64,000 bases of DNA from Scytalidium lignicola (lineage: Eukaryota; Ascomycota; Leotiomycetes), in assembly GCA_002812745.2 (NCBI GenBank), contig NCSJ02000071.1, forward strand, positions 62,001 through 126,000. Direction: 5' to 3'. Below, in pieces: positions 1-11,085 of the stretch. The stretch's first letter is position 1. Each line of letters starts with the position of its first letter. The position numbers and the translations under genes are program-made. The notes below the pieces were generated by a model. That model searched no databases. It worked only from the letters and a program-made list of their open reading frames with translations, and was not told the origin of the DNA.

Positions 1-1
1 A

Positions 2-436
2 GCACGAAGTCTCCAGCATTATTACTTGTACGAGACGAACAATACTGTTGAACCCGCGAATTTCATTGGTAATAAAGTTGCGGGGATCCTCTTCGAGAAC
101 AAGATCGACCATACGACGTACTTCGGGACCAATATTGAGTACATCCAGGGTATCCATATGCTACCTCTGTTACCTCACTCAACGCTCACGAGAACGAAGG
201 AGTTTGTGACGGAGGAATGGAACACCTATTTTAGTAATGGTCGCGCGGATTCTATCGCCGGTGGATGGAGAGGGATTCTCTATGGTAACCTAGGGACTAT
301 TGATCCCACGACTGCGTGGAATTTTTTTGTTTCAGCGAATTTTGATCCCAGTTGGCTTGATGGCGGAGCATCGAGAACTTGGTATTTAGCCTTTGTAGCT
401 GGTATGTTTACCCTGTATTTTCTTGGGCAACTATGA
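2..436 (+). CDS. Endo-1,3(4)-beta-glucanase, GH81 family, C-terminal part
   Basis: The reading frame is open from base 2 and ends at a TGA at 434-436, so the 5' part of the gene lies outside the window. The 144 visible residues read QHYYLYETNN, then IGNKVAGILFENKID, then YIQGIHMLPLLP, and end in a segment with AWNFF and SWLDGGASRTWYLAF. This is the C-terminal part of fungal GH81 endo-1,3-beta-glucanases (Eng1/Acf2 type). These enzymes hydrolyse beta-1,3-glucan in the wall, for example at cell separation. The catalytic centre lies upstream and is not visible, so activity cannot be judged. There is no intron in the visible part. The family call is firm; the sub-role (secreted Eng1 or intracellular Eng2) is not decided. 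Confidence 0.88.
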   Translation, partial: ARSLQHYYLYETNNTVEPANFIGNKVAGILFENKIDHTTYFGTNIEYIQGIHMLPLLPHSTLTRTKEFVTEEWNTYFSNGRADSIAGGWRGILYGNLGTIDPTTAWNFFVSANFDPSWLDGGASRTWYLAFVAGMFTLYFLGQL

Positions 437-1665
437 AGGCAGAATATAGCTAATATTATTTGCTAGCTCTTGGCGGAGCTCCATCTTAATAAGATACGAG
501 GGATGAGAGGGAAAATGGCGGAGGAGGAATCACGAGGTAGGTATTGCTAACATGAATAGAACGAGACGGAGGAAATGGACGAAGTGAACGACGAATATAA
601 TAATCACGACATCAGCATATCCTTACGGAAAATTCAAAAAAAACTCGGAAAACCAAAAAAATTCACGACGACACACGACACATAATACATACACTAGAAA
701 ACACGAGGATGCGAAATTTTTTCTCAATGCTTTACCCGACGCGTTTGGACGTCGACGAATGGACGAGGAGGTATATGGATCAGGGGTTTAGGACTGGAAT
801 TTGGAAATAGATAGGGTGGTGGTATTTTGGCTTTTTAGTTTTGGATTTGAGATTTTTTTGGAAGGATATACCGGGTTACAATTTGGGCCCCCCCTTCGAA
901 GCTGGAGTTTGGCGGCCAATCTGTTTTTATGACATCAACAAAGCAACAACCAACAACATATTTCATCATGCGAATTCATCTCATTACATGTTCATATTGT
1001 CATAATGATGTTATTCCTTTGTCGGATAATAATATTAGCTCTTGTGTTACGTTGTTAGTAAACAATCGAGTTATTCCAACATATATTGAAACTTTCCCTA
1101 ATAACTTGTTAGGTTTAACTTCTTTTTGCTTTAATGCATGCATTGATATATATAGGTATAGATATGAATATAAAAATAAATAGAAAAGCCCTGGATAAGT
1201 AGTACATCAATGACCGCACCTCCAAAAAAGAAATTTGACGTAGACATAGACCTCCCGAGAGTAACCGATAAACCAGAACCAATATATTGAAAAAAAGGAA
1301 AAAAATACTCCCCCTTTTCGCTAGAAGATTCACTTTTTTGAGGTTTTGCTCAAGTACTACCCACTCTATAATACAACTATACAAAGGAGCTAGCTCCCAG
1401 GTTAGACAAATTTCCTGTTTTCCTTTCTGATTTTTTCTTTCCCTGGCTTTTCTGCGAGCGTTTGTTGAGAGGTATTGCGTGTTACTGATATTTCTCATAT
1501 GAACGTATCAAACGTTCCTAATGAGCCTAGCTATTTTTAATTGCTTTAAATTATGTGGTAAGTTGGGGCGGTTGGGAGCCATTTCCTCTCTACCAAACTA
1601 TACGCTCAAATTGTGGCTGGTATGTTCCTCTTATTGACCCCCCTACCATTCCCTCGAGAAATAAC
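437..1665. other. Intergenic spacer, nothing recognised
   Basis: This spacer lies between the GH81 stop and the stop of the convergent Ca2+/H+ antiporter. It is AT-rich with short A and T runs. Short open frames are present on both strands (for example 1115-1498 minus), but they show no family resemblance, splice structure or plausible start context. It probably holds two 3' UTRs. Confidence 0.4.
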
Positions 1666-3964
1666 CTATAATCCCACTAGGCCCTTCACGCCCTTAAATA
1701 TATCTGGCGCGTTGGTGGCATCGTCTGGGTATACAAGGAACGCGAGAGCGATGATGAGATACAGGCCGAGTAACTTGCCGCCGGAACAGTCAGCACAACT
1801 TCACTAGCTATAAAAGGGCAAAACTCACCATGCTGCCTTCTAAATAGTTGGACTTGCCATCGGCAACTACGTTCGTGACCACTAGTACGCTCAAGAAGAA
1901 GACGACAGTCTCGAAAGTTTCGAAGTGGAGAGTCATGGGTTGTCCTATTATCCAGCCTAGGATAACCAGGAATGGCGTAACGAGGAGCGCAATCTGCATA
2001 CTCGACCCAATAGCTACACCCAATGCCAAATCCATCTTATCCTTCACCGCAACAACGATTGCAGTTACGTGCTCCGCTGCGTTACCCACAATAGGAAGGA
2101 GGATGAGACCAATGAATGTTTTGCTAATATGAGCCGTTGCGACAAGAGCATCGATGCTATCAACAAGGTATTCGGCACAAACTGCTACCAAAATGGTGAT
2201 AACAACCAGTACAGAGGCAGCAGCCCAGGGACCCATCTGAGGTTCTTCAACCTCAGTGTCATCATCAGTAGCTGCTGCCTGTTCAGCATCAAACAGCGTG
2301 GCATGAGTCCGGAGCTGGAAGAGAAGGTAGAGGACGTAGAGGATGAGTAGGATTATGGCAGTACCATGAGAGAGAATAAGGATGTTTGTTTCTGAGTCTG
2401 CATCGGAATTGGCGAGGACAGAGTAAAGCTATTTTTTTTTAAACNAAAAAGTCAGATGATAAAATACAAAAGAGACGAGAAAAAGGGGGAGAGGATTTGA
2501 AGCGAACCGTTGCAGGGATGATTAATGAAGCCGATGCTACTGCCATAAGAGAAGACATGGTAGATGCAACTGTCGAGTTAAAGTTTTGCTCAATAGCATT
2601 TACCGTACCAGTTCTAGTGTTATGGATGCCTCCAGCTACGAAGCAGCATCCTAGAACAAGCAGAATATTCGACAAAATGCTACCCAGCATGCTGGATTGA
2701 ACGATTCTTATCTCTCCATTCTTGAGAGCTACAATGCTGACCTGCACAACACTGGTTAGCCCTGGGATATATCTCACCAAAAAACAGAAGAAAAAAATTA
2801 ACCAAGAAAAAAAAGGGGATGGATTATTTCTAGAACGTACGATCAGCTCCACGGCATTACCAAAGGTAGCGTTTAAGAGGCCACCCATGGTCTCTCCTAA
2901 CTTCATGGATATCTCTTCCGTAGCAAAAGATAGCAGAGCCGCCAGCGGGATGATGGCAAAGAAATTCAGGACGAAGACCAGCGTCGCATTCATGCCCAGC
3001 GCGCCTGAAATGATGCCCAGCGGCACGAAAAACAGGAGTACGTTGACATAATTGCTATACAACGTGACCTTGGTGAGAGTAAGGGTTCGGGCGGGCCATC
3101 GCACAAACTTGTTATCACTGTGCATGCCCGGGGTATATGTCTTGTTCACGAAGACATCGTAGATGACGGGGCGACCATTTGTTGCCCCATTGAGGTGGTT
3201 GTGGTTGCTTCCCAGCAAAGTTGTGCGCTCGTTGATGGTATCCATGTTGCTCGAATTGTGTCTGCTGCGACTGGCAGTCTGATCTGATCTTGCCGAACGA
3301 GCGCGCTTGAGTTCCCGTCGATAGGAGGGGACAGCTACCAGGTCATAAAGACATCAGATTAGCACAAAGGCGCTTTTTTTCTCTTTTCTTTGTTCTTCCT
3401 TGAAAATGCTCAAATTGCGATGGGCGCTCTTGGCCTCGACAATTATAATAATAGGAAGAGAGGCAAAACGTCCAAGCCGGACCAAACGCTCGGCGCTCCG
3501 AATCAACAGTAGAGCACGAGATATCGATATCACATGGCTCCACTTGACAGCCACGATAACGGAAGGGGCTCTGGAAGAAAGAGATTATGGACGATGCATA
3601 ATATAAAAGGAAAGAATCTGTGATATTGGCGGGGCAAGGGGCAATGGGCAATGGTAATGAGTAATAGTGCAAGAATCGATGCGGGCGGCGTAATCGGGGT
3701 AGTTCTTTCCCAACTTTTGTTGGTTTCGACTCTGGTCGCCGTTTGTTTGGGACAGACGGGAAAGCTTTCGGCGACGGGGTGCTGCCAAGAGAAACCAAAC
3801 AAATCTAGGCCACTGAGTAGATTGGTTGGGGGCAAGGTTGCAAACCCACGGAAATGGATCATCAATCAATCAATCTATCTGAGGGGCAACCAGAGTATCG
3901 AAATTGGGCCTAGAGGGTCTGGAGAAAGGCAGAATGCAGGAAAATGCGGGCACTTACACGACAT
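1666..3964 (-). CDS. Vacuolar Ca2+/H+ antiporter, CAX family (VCX1-like)
   Basis: Proposed coding exons on the minus strand are 3964-3958, 3334-2841, 2741-2508, 2428-1829 and 1773-1666, giving 480 codons. All joins keep phase and have an AG acceptor and a GT donor. The protein has a basic, Ser-rich N-terminus, then about eleven hydrophobic segments. It carries the two CAX repeats, GNAVELIVS and [10 protein letters not shown], whose acidic residues lie in the cation path. An acidic linker ([11 protein letters not shown]) separates the halves, as is usual for CAX. The family moves cytosolic Ca2+ into the vacuole in exchange for protons. The first coding exon contributes only ATG-TCG-T before a 623-nt intron. 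That first exon is inferred from phase and start context; the next in-frame ATG is at 3245. An N at 2445 falls inside an intron. Confidence 0.88.
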
Positions 3965-4456
3965 CTTGGCGATTTCTGGCGCGGCGACAGATTGGTGGTT
4001 TGCTGGTCACGATGTGGTGAGTTTTGATCTGTGAGGATGATCGGGAGCGCGATTATTGTCTGGTGCTGGGTGCTGCGCCTCGTTCGAAGGTGGATGGCTG
4101 GCGATTTGTACCGCAACTTACCTTCCAGAGGGAGAAGTGACGAGTTCCGATACGTACGCCCTAGTCAGTTGGTTGGCCGACACGTGCACGCTGATACAAA
4201 GTGACCGTACGGTGATGGGAATTAGCAGATTGCAAGAGCGGTGATGGAGAAGATTGAAAGGAGAGAGATGGCCACAATGAAAAGAAAGGATGGAAGACCA
4301 AATAAGCGCGAGACAAGCAAGGAAAAAAGTACGATGGAAGCTGAGCTGGCGAGCTTGGAGCTTCGACCAGCAGCAGCAAGTATCCTCTCTGATGATGGTA
4401 AAACATTGGAGCCAAGAGGGCACTGGGGGGTTACTGGGGCCGCTCTAGGTTCCTGG

Positions 4457-4463
4457 CACAGCC
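4457..4463 (+). promoter_or_regulatory. Possible Crz1-type site CACAGCC
   Basis: The exact heptamer CACAGCC lies about 0.5 kb upstream of the proposed CAX start. A second copy lies on the other strand at 4870-4876. Filamentous-fungal Crz1 is known to bind CAC(A/T)GCC. The match is short and could be chance. Confidence 0.25.
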
Positions 4464-4869
4464 TGGCGATGACGCTGGGCACGCAACAAACTCCCCAAAC
4501 CACGCTAGCTTCAGGACCACTCCCAGGGCAGCTCCAGCGTCGTTTCACTGTAGCTCCAGCATCTTCCGCATCTCCAGCAGCTCACTGGCCAATGCCCTCC
4601 CCACCCAAGCTCCCCCAAGATCGCTGACTCTGCAGCTTTTGCGGTAGCGCCTGTCGCCTATCGGTCGGTGGGCGCCCAGCAAGTGATGAGGTCAACCTGC
4701 AGGGTCATGCTGAAGCTCGGACCCCACGTCGTCCTTTTGTACTCCTCATGTCGTGGATGTGTGCAACCACGCCACTTGTGCACAGAAAGTACAAAGCACA
4801 TGTACGTACAGTACATAAGTCCCAGAATTTGGTGCCCAGCCCGGGGGGCAGTATGAGGGTTAGCAGTGA

Positions 4870-4876
4870 GGCTGTG
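4870..4876 (-). promoter_or_regulatory. Possible Crz1-type site CACAGCC, second copy
   Basis: The plus strand reads GGCTGTG, so the minus strand reads CACAGCC, about 0.9 kb upstream of the CAX start. It pairs with the copy at 4457-4463. This is inference from motif and target gene only. Confidence 0.25.
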
Positions 4877-5462
4877 CAAAACAACAAACCGCCCACGCTG
4901 CGAATGAGATACAGTAGTAGATCCGGGTGATACAGTACAGTATCCCGCGGAATTCGCGGATAGGTCTTTCATTATTCCAGAGATGAGGCAATTAATTTCT
5001 TCTTTGCGCTTTTTTTCTTTTGTTCTTCCTTTTCTTCCTCGGCCCGTCTCGGTCCTTGCATTGGATCGTGCAACTTGCTCTTTGGAATCAATGATCCTTA
5101 CGTCAAGCGCACTCATCACTTATGACACACCGCACCCAGTACATGCTGAGTAAGCCATGCAAACTCGAATTGGGATAAGGTAATTAGATTTAAAACAAAT
5201 CAAAAATCAAAAATCGGAATGGCAAAAAGTAGAGAGTTTTTGCCTCCTTGGTTTTGCTTTGTGTAGGTCCAAATACGGCATGCAGTGCTATTAAGGCTCA
5301 CGCTAAGACAAAAAATACAACAACATTTACATAATTATACCAAGCTCGGCATCGTGTTCTACTCCATCCATATCAAAAAAGCATCGTGAAACATGCAAGA
5401 TGCCAATGCTTGAGTTTCCAATTCACAGCCAGCTGTAGGTCAATCTCATTAATTTCATTCAT

Positions 5463-6660
5463 TCATAATCCAAGCGCATCGTATTTCCCTGCGATCCTGC
5501 TCATCGCCACTGTCGGAATGTTGATCTTACTTGCGTTAGTGTTTCCGGTTCTCTCCTTCTCCTTCTCCTTCAATTTCTCTTTGCTAGACTTGGAGCTGTG
5601 CTTCTTCTCGTTTCTCCTCTCTATCTCTTTTTCAGTATATGCATGCCTCCTCTTCATTCTCTCTTCTCTCTCCCTCTCCCTCTCCTTTTCCTTTTCCTTT
5701 TGCTTCTCCTCCTGCTCCGCTCTTTCCATCTCTACCAATCTTCTCACAACTCTCGAAGCTGCGCTATCCAAGGCAGTACTACGCTTCGCACTCTCCTGTC
5801 CTTTCATCTTCTCCATTTCCACCATCCGTTTGACTCCTTTCTCCGCATTCTTCTCCTTCAAAGCCTTCCGCTGCTCTCTCTCCCACCTCCTCCTACACTT
5901 CCTCTGCTCCTCCTCACTCAGAATCCACGCTCGTCCCACTACATCCCTTAAAAACACACCAACCTCATCCCAACATCTCACTTCCTCATCTGTAGAACCA
6001 AGGATTTGAACCCGCTTGATCTCAATCCTCTTTTGCCCCCAGAACATGCTAATCCCACCTTTAACCTTCACTACTGTACCTATATCAATAGATTCTAAAG
6101 GAAGGTTCGGATCTGGCGGTGGTTCAGACTTCTGAGCGTCCCTCCTATTCCCATTAACAGGTTCTATGGACCGGACGGGGACGATAGAATGAGAAGGAAG
6201 AGGATCAGGTGTAACTGGTAATGCGCAAGAGCACTCTATACACACACCGCTGCTGTCATCAAGGCTATAAACTCGCCGACCGTTGAAATCATCAATTGCG
6301 ATGACGACACCCGTAAGGCGCACCCATTTTATCGGGTGGTTCTTGTAATGGTAGATTTCTTTGCCTGTAATGCGACATAAACCCCCACACATGCAGGGCG
6401 CCTACAAGTCAGCTCAAAGATCCCCTTTTTTGTTACGGATATAATATATGCAGACAAGGCAAACAATATATGAAAAGAGGGGAGGGCTAGGCAAAAATGC
6501 GAGGGGGGGAACAACCATCAACGTAACACCCAACAGAGCGCAATGTGTGCACGTCTGTCGCGCGTAGAGGACACCATCGTCCGATTGTTGGCGATAGCTG
6601 GTGACAGTATTCGGGGTAGATGGGGGGTTGTGGGCTTTGCGTGGATAATGCCGATGTCAT
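5463..6660 (-). CDS. Stn1-like telomere capping protein, OB fold
   Basis: Proposed exons are 6660-6528 and 6364-5463, giving 344 residues. The N-terminal exon reads YPEYCHQLSP, then IGRWCPLRATDVHTL. The second opens with HYKNHPIKWVRLTGVVIAID and DSSGVCIECS. This is the OB-fold signature of fungal Stn1, the single-strand-binding partner of Ten1 in telomere capping. After the OB fold (residues about 1-185) the protein becomes very rich in Glu, Lys and Arg (about 190-320), probably helical or coiled. I see no C-terminal winged-helix domain like that of budding-yeast and vertebrate Stn1. The splice donor at 6527 (GTTACG) was chosen by phase; a small unseen exon between the two parts is possible, because the join is a little shorter than expected. 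Confidence 0.78.
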
Positions 6661-7245
6661 GGCATGGCTGGTTTTGAAGTTATGTTTTCTTGTCCTTCGA
6701 GAGTGAATCTAGAGTAGCAATAGCAATAATTGATAATTTTTTTGGTTGCCGATGAGGAGACGGAATGTGAGGGATATTTTTGGACGATGTAACTTCTTCA
6801 GCAAGTTGACGTGGTTGTCGCGGTTTCTTATCGCTGGGATTTCGCGAAAGGAGTACGATATCACGTGAAAGTCTAGAACTCCTGAGAGCTTGTGATGGCT
6901 TTTGAGTTTTAGCTTGGTGGATTATATTAAAGATCGTATTCAATTGGATGTTTTTAGTTTTCATGATAAGACTCAATACTGTAGGGGAAGAGTTGTATCG
7001 ATGTGCTCCTATATAGGCCNTTTTTTTATCGTAAAATTACAGAATGAGATGAACGTCATCACATCTCTGTAAGCCTGGAGGAATTATGTTGATTATGAAA
7101 TTCAGTTAAAAACATGCCCATCATATCCGCTATGTAAACGCCTTCCTAGCCTTTTCCATTCGTCCTAGAATTGTGCCTGTTTACTCCAGTAATGCATCCG
7201 AAACACCGTTCCTTTCCCACCGCATTTTGAAATCCATTAGCATAA
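6661..7245. other. Spacer between Stn1 and the J-protein gene
   Basis: This region holds the Stn1 promoter and the 3' flank of the J-protein gene. A 98-codon minus frame (6976-6680) ends just upstream of the Stn1 ATG; it has no recognisable family and could be chance or an upstream ORF. There is an N at 7020 beside a T run. Confidence 0.35.
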
Positions 7246-8319
7246 CTACCGTTTTGTACGCTTCGATTTCCGGGCGCCTTCCGTTGCTCCTTCCGCTTCT
7301 TTGTTTTTCTTCAGTCTCTCAGCGGCCTTTTGAAAAGCCTCTTCCGAGGGCATGCCGATTTTTTCATCTTCTTCTTCATCTGAAGACCTTTTCTTGCCCC
7401 TCTGGCCTTTAGCCTTGGAAGCTTTGCCTTTAGGCGCATATTTCGCTTCTAGAGCATCTAAGAAGTTGCCTCTGGAAGCCGCTCTGCTTTGGATAAGAGC
7501 TGCTAGATCCGCTTCACCATTTTCCTTCTTCCCTCCCTTGCCCTTCTTCCCAAATAGCTTCTCTTCAACTCCTAACTCCTTCGCATATGCCATGGCTTCC
7601 TCTGCTTCTTCTTTCGCCGCTTTAGTTCTTGCCTGTTTGGATTTCGTGGATTCGTGAGTATATGCTTTATAAGACTGGACGTCGCCTTTGGCAATAGCAT
7701 CATCTATGATCTTCCGGAACCTCTCCTCATCATCTAGTGGATTGCTAAGCATAACTGTTTCATAAATAGCAGCCATTTTGCCTTTAGACTGCTCATAAGC
7801 ATTCAGAATATCATCCTTCTCCTCGTCTGAACTCTTATACTTTTTTGCGAACTGCTCAATTGCATCTTCCGTAACTGCATTCTTGAATTGGTCTTGGTAG
7901 AATTCGGTCCAGCTGAAGCCATCAGCGTCGACAATCGACTCTGAGGTTGATCCCGTAGTATCATAGCGTTTGCGCCGTACAGGGTCCGAGAGAACAGCGT
8001 ATGCGAATGCCACTTCCTGAAACTTGGTGTGGGCTTCATCTTTTAGGTGATCCGGAGCCTTGTCTGTGAAAACTGTTAGTACTTTCAAATAAAATTTGAG
8101 GTATCAAGGGAAGAAAGCTGAAGGTCATCAACAATATCAATAAAAGAAAGAAATAATAAATATACCTGGATGGTGTCTCAAGGCGGCTTTTCGATATGCT
8201 GATTTAACCTCATCTGTGGTCGCCGTTTTTGATATGCCTAGTACAGTATAAGGCTCAATGACTGGAGGCTCATTGTCCATCATTTCATCTTCTTCTTCCT
8301 CTTCTTCGCGTCGAGCCAT
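7246..8319 (-). CDS. J-domain protein, DNAJC9-like
   Basis: The exons are 8319-8166 and 8063-7246, giving 323 residues. An acidic leader ([11 protein letters not shown]) is followed by a J domain at about residues 20-90: [20 protein letters not shown], then HHPDK, then [16 protein letters not shown]. The single intron splits the Asp codon of the HPD motif (CCA-G/AC), so HPD exists only after splicing. The segment after the J domain, with [10 protein letters not shown] and the long charged helices, matches the DNAJC9 family. Human DNAJC9 is a histone H3-H4 co-chaperone that recruits Hsp70. The C-terminus is Lys-rich (KSKRTKR), consistent with a nuclear location. Family call firm; histone role inferred from the family. 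Confidence 0.88.
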
Positions 8320-8627
8320 GTTGAACGATTCTTAAACTACGAAAAAAGAAAATTGTAGATGTTACAAACTATCACCTGGGTTCGATGCAGTAAAGGTGAA
8401 CGCGTCTAATAGGTGCGCGTCTCGTGTCAAAAAGCCATTAACGTTAAATCCTTAGGCAGAATTCCTGTAAGTGGGCTGTCCTGCCTTAGGCTGATACGGT
8501 TTCAGGACTCAAATTTACCTCGACTCAATCAATTACTGAAGCTCTATGCTAATAAGCCTCCTAGCAAGAAAGTATAAGACGACCTAGGGAATCCTATCAA
8601 TTCGTTTGCTAGTTCTAGATTTTCACC
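8320..8627. promoter_or_regulatory. Divergent promoter between the J-protein gene and HEM3
   Basis: About 308 bp separate the two divergent start codons, so both promoters must lie here. No clear TATA or CCAAT box was recognised. Confidence 0.4.
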
Positions 8628-9707
8628 ATGGCATCTCTTGAGAAAACCGAGCCCAGCTCTTCTCACCCTTCGGAAGATGCCCCGCATGTAGGTATGAAGA
8701 CAAAGGCCGAGGATGCTGGAGCAACTGCAACGGACACAGTCCATATAGGATCAAGAAAGTCTCTCCTTGCTCTAATCCAGACGGATATTGTTCACAAAGC
8801 CCTACAAAAAGCGCACCCTGGACTAAAGGTGGAGATCCATGCAATGAGCACAATGGGAGATAAGAACCAGGCCACAGCTTTGCACGACTTCGGTGCTAAA
8901 AGTCTTTGGACTCATGAATTAGAAGCACAACTCCTGGACAAGCGGTTGGATATTATTGTGCATAGCTTGAAGGATATGCCTACACAGTTACCACCAAATT
9001 GTATCCTTGGATGTATCATGTCGAGAGCGGACCCAAGAGATGCAGTGGTTATGAAGCCGGGTCTACCATACAAGACTCTTTTAGATCTCCCTGCTGGTTC
9101 AGTTGTTGGCACAAGTAGTGTGAGGCGTAGCGCTCAAGTCAAGAAAGCGTATCCACATTTGAAGTTTAAGGACGTACGAGGAAATGTTGGGACAAGATTA
9201 GGCAAACTTGATGCAGAAAATGGAGAATATTCTTGCCTGGTTTTGGCGGCAGCTGGCCTTCAGAGACTGGATCTTGGAGACCGAATAACCCAACTTCTAG
9301 ACTCAAAGACACCTGGAGGGGGCTTATTATATGCCGTTGGTCAGGGTGCTCTAGGAATTGAGATAAGAGAGGGTGATGATAGAATCATTAATTTCCTCAA
9401 AGATCTAGTAGATAAAGATGCTACATTTGCCTGCTTGGCTGAAAGAAGCTTAATGCGAGCGCTTGAGGGTGGTTGTAGCGTTCCAATTGGCGTCGAAACT
9501 GAGTGGATTGAAAAGGGTAAGTTGTTGATGAAGGCAATTGTTGCAAGTCTTGATGGTACAGAGACTGTAGAGACACAAAGGCTGGGTGAAATCCTTAGTG
9601 AGAAGGATGCCGATGAATTCGGCCTAGCTGTTGCTCAGGACCTTGTGGAGAAAGGAGCTGCTAAAATTCTGGAGGCTATCAATCTCAACCGTCCAATTAT
9701 CACATAG
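8628..9707 (+). CDS. HEM3: Hydroxymethylbilane synthase (porphobilinogen deaminase)
   Basis: This is a single exon of 359 codons starting at ATG 8628 in an ACCATGG context. The enzyme joins four porphobilinogen molecules into hydroxymethylbilane in cytosolic heme synthesis. The sequence shows IGSRKSLLALIQTD, then TMGDKN, HSLKDMPTQLP, then GTSSVRRSAQ and RGNVGTRLGKLD, all standard for the family. Cys283 in EGGCSVPIG is the residue that carries the dipyrromethane cofactor. The length fits other fungal enzymes, which also have a short N-terminal extension. No defects are seen. It is convergent with the H-protein gene, with 193 bp between stops. Confidence 0.97.
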   Translation: MASLEKTEPSSSHPSEDAPHVGMKTKAEDAGATATDTVHIGSRKSLLALIQTDIVHKALQKAHPGLKVEIHAMSTMGDKNQATALHDFGAKSLWTHELEAQLLDKRLDIIVHSLKDMPTQLPPNCILGCIMSRADPRDAVVMKPGLPYKTLLDLPAGSVVGTSSVRRSAQVKKAYPHLKFKDVRGNVGTRLGKLDAENGEYSCLVLAAAGLQRLDLGDRITQLLDSKTPGGGLLYAVGQGALGIEIREGDDRIINFLKDLVDKDATFACLAERSLMRALEGGCSVPIGVETEWIEKGKLLMKAIVASLDGTETVETQRLGEILSEKDADEFGLAVAQDLVEKGAAKILEAINLNRPIIT

Positions 9708-9742
9708 CTAGGTGGCGCATGATAAGTCATATAACGGAATAG

Positions 9743-9748
9743 AATAAA
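9743..9748 (+). terminator. Possible polyadenylation signal AATAAA for HEM3
   Basis: AATAAA lies 36 nt after the HEM3 stop in an A-rich context. The hexamer is only weakly constraining in fungi. Confidence 0.3.
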
Positions 9749-9900
9749 AGAACAAAAGGTTCGGCCTATATTTTCCTATGGATAGGCAATCTCTGCTCGC
9801 TTTCTTAGTTCCAAGTTGAATCTGGCGGTGTAGCCTGAAAACTTTGTGATGATTGAATGTTGAGATTCTATATTATGTACCCCATCAGATATACACTCAG

Positions 9901-10474
9901 TTATTCCTCAGTAAACTCCTTGTAGGCTGCTGCATCCATCAGCTCTTCGAGATCTTTCACTCCAGCTTCTCCAACCTCGATTTTTGCAAACCATCCGCCA
10001 CCAGCGGAGGTATCTTCGGGACCCTTGTTGATAGTTCCAGGCGTCTCTTCCAGACTCTCATTAACCGCAGTAATTGTGCAAGAAATCGGCGAGTTGATAT
10101 CTGAGGCTGACTTCACTGATTCTACAGCTCCGATTGCATCACCTGCGGCTACCTCCTTGGGAACAGTGGGTAACTCAACATAGACCACATCACCTAGAGC
10201 ATGCGCAGCATAGTCGGAGATCCCCATGGTTCCTGTCTTCTTATCATCTGAAAGCTCCACCCACTCGTGATCCTTCGTATATCGTCTGGTTTTGACTGGG
10301 AGCTGATTAGCATCGCTGTTATTAAGAGTGGAGGCCGTAGTAAGTTATACCAGCAGCTGATACTGAGAATGTACGGACACAAGATAAAGGCCGTTGCCAC
10401 GATGTCACCCTCGGGCTAGACCTAAGGGTAAATCGGGCAGCTACTGGCCGCAGTGTTCGTGCAATTGATGCCAT
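9901..10474 (-). CDS. Glycine cleavage system H protein, mitochondrial
   Basis: The exons are 10474-10351 and 10295-9901, giving 172 residues. The H protein carries the lipoyl arm that shuttles the aminomethyl group between the P, T and L proteins of the mitochondrial glycine decarboxylase complex. The first 41 residues are rich in Arg, Ser and Ala without acids, a typical mitochondrial presequence. The mature part reads RRYTKDHEWV, GISDYAAHALGD, and IGAVESVKSASD; Lys103 in ESVKSA is the lipoylated lysine. The acceptor CCCAG at 10296 was preferred over a nearby CAG because only it keeps phase, and a CTAAT branch site lies just before it. Confidence 0.93.
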
Positions 10475-11085
10475 TATTAAGTTATGTGATGTTTCCAAGT
10501 TCTAAGCTCGGTCTGAGAAGTTCAGCATCGGCCCAGAAATTAAGCGACACCCCACCTAAACGCGAATAGTTACGCCAAGGAAGAAGTCAATATTATGACG
10601 CCAGATATAATCAACAAAAACGCTTCAATCCTTGTAGATAATAGGTGGTCAGCCTTGGCTATTCGTGCTGTTAATATTATCGTAATTTGGGAATTAAACA
10701 CCTTGTCGTTCGGCTCTTATCGCGTAAAGTCAGTCCATCACGCGTTCGGCTGTAGGTCAAGCGCCAACTTTGAGGCGTTGAGATCGACCTAAGCCTGCCA
10801 GGGGCCTCCGCGAATCTTCCGAATAACCTCAGATATCAAGGATCAGTCCAACGACGTCCTCCGGTTCTTCCACCTTATGACTCTGCAGTTTAGTGCATTG
10901 TCAAGAACTTAAGCTGCACATGACAACAACAAGTCCCCCTTAACAACCAAGTGTTGATTACACTAGTCACAGCCCCTCTACGTTCCATCAGGGCCTAGGA
11001 ATCTACATCCTAGGCGCTCGACAATCTGGATTCCTCAACGTTATCAGCTGGCTCTCCAGCTCAGTTCCACGACGCAGTCGCAACT
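10475..11085. other. Divergent promoter region, H protein and Tem1 homologue
   Basis: About 610 bp separate the divergent start codons. A 65-codon frame at 10595-10792 shows no family resemblance. Nothing else is recognised. Confidence 0.35.

Larger units (their letters stand above)
3965..5462. other. Upstream region of the CAX gene with two CACAGCC motifs
   Basis: About 1.5 kb lie between the CAX start and the Stn1 stop; both genes are on the minus strand. Open frames such as 4241-4627 plus look like chance frames. CACAGCC is present at 4457-4463 (plus) and 4870-4876 (minus). This matches the motif reported for the Magnaporthe Crz1 calcineurin-responsive factor, so it may bear on control of the antiporter. 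Confidence 0.35.

Noticed and set aside
4241..4627. 128-codon plus frame upstream of the CAX gene.
   Set aside because: Repetitive Ala/Pro/Ser composition, no relatives recognised, and no splice or promoter support; probably chance in a GC-richer stretch.
5570..5740. CT-rich tract that looks like a microsatellite.
   Set aside because: It is the reverse strand of the Glu/Lys/Arg-rich coding part of Stn1.
6680..6976. 98-codon minus frame just upstream of Stn1.
   Set aside because: It ends 20 nt before the Stn1 start and has no recognised family; more likely leader sequence.
8385..8400. GGGTTCGATGC resembling a tRNA B box.
   Set aside because: No A box or cloverleaf can be drawn around it; no tRNA was found in the window.
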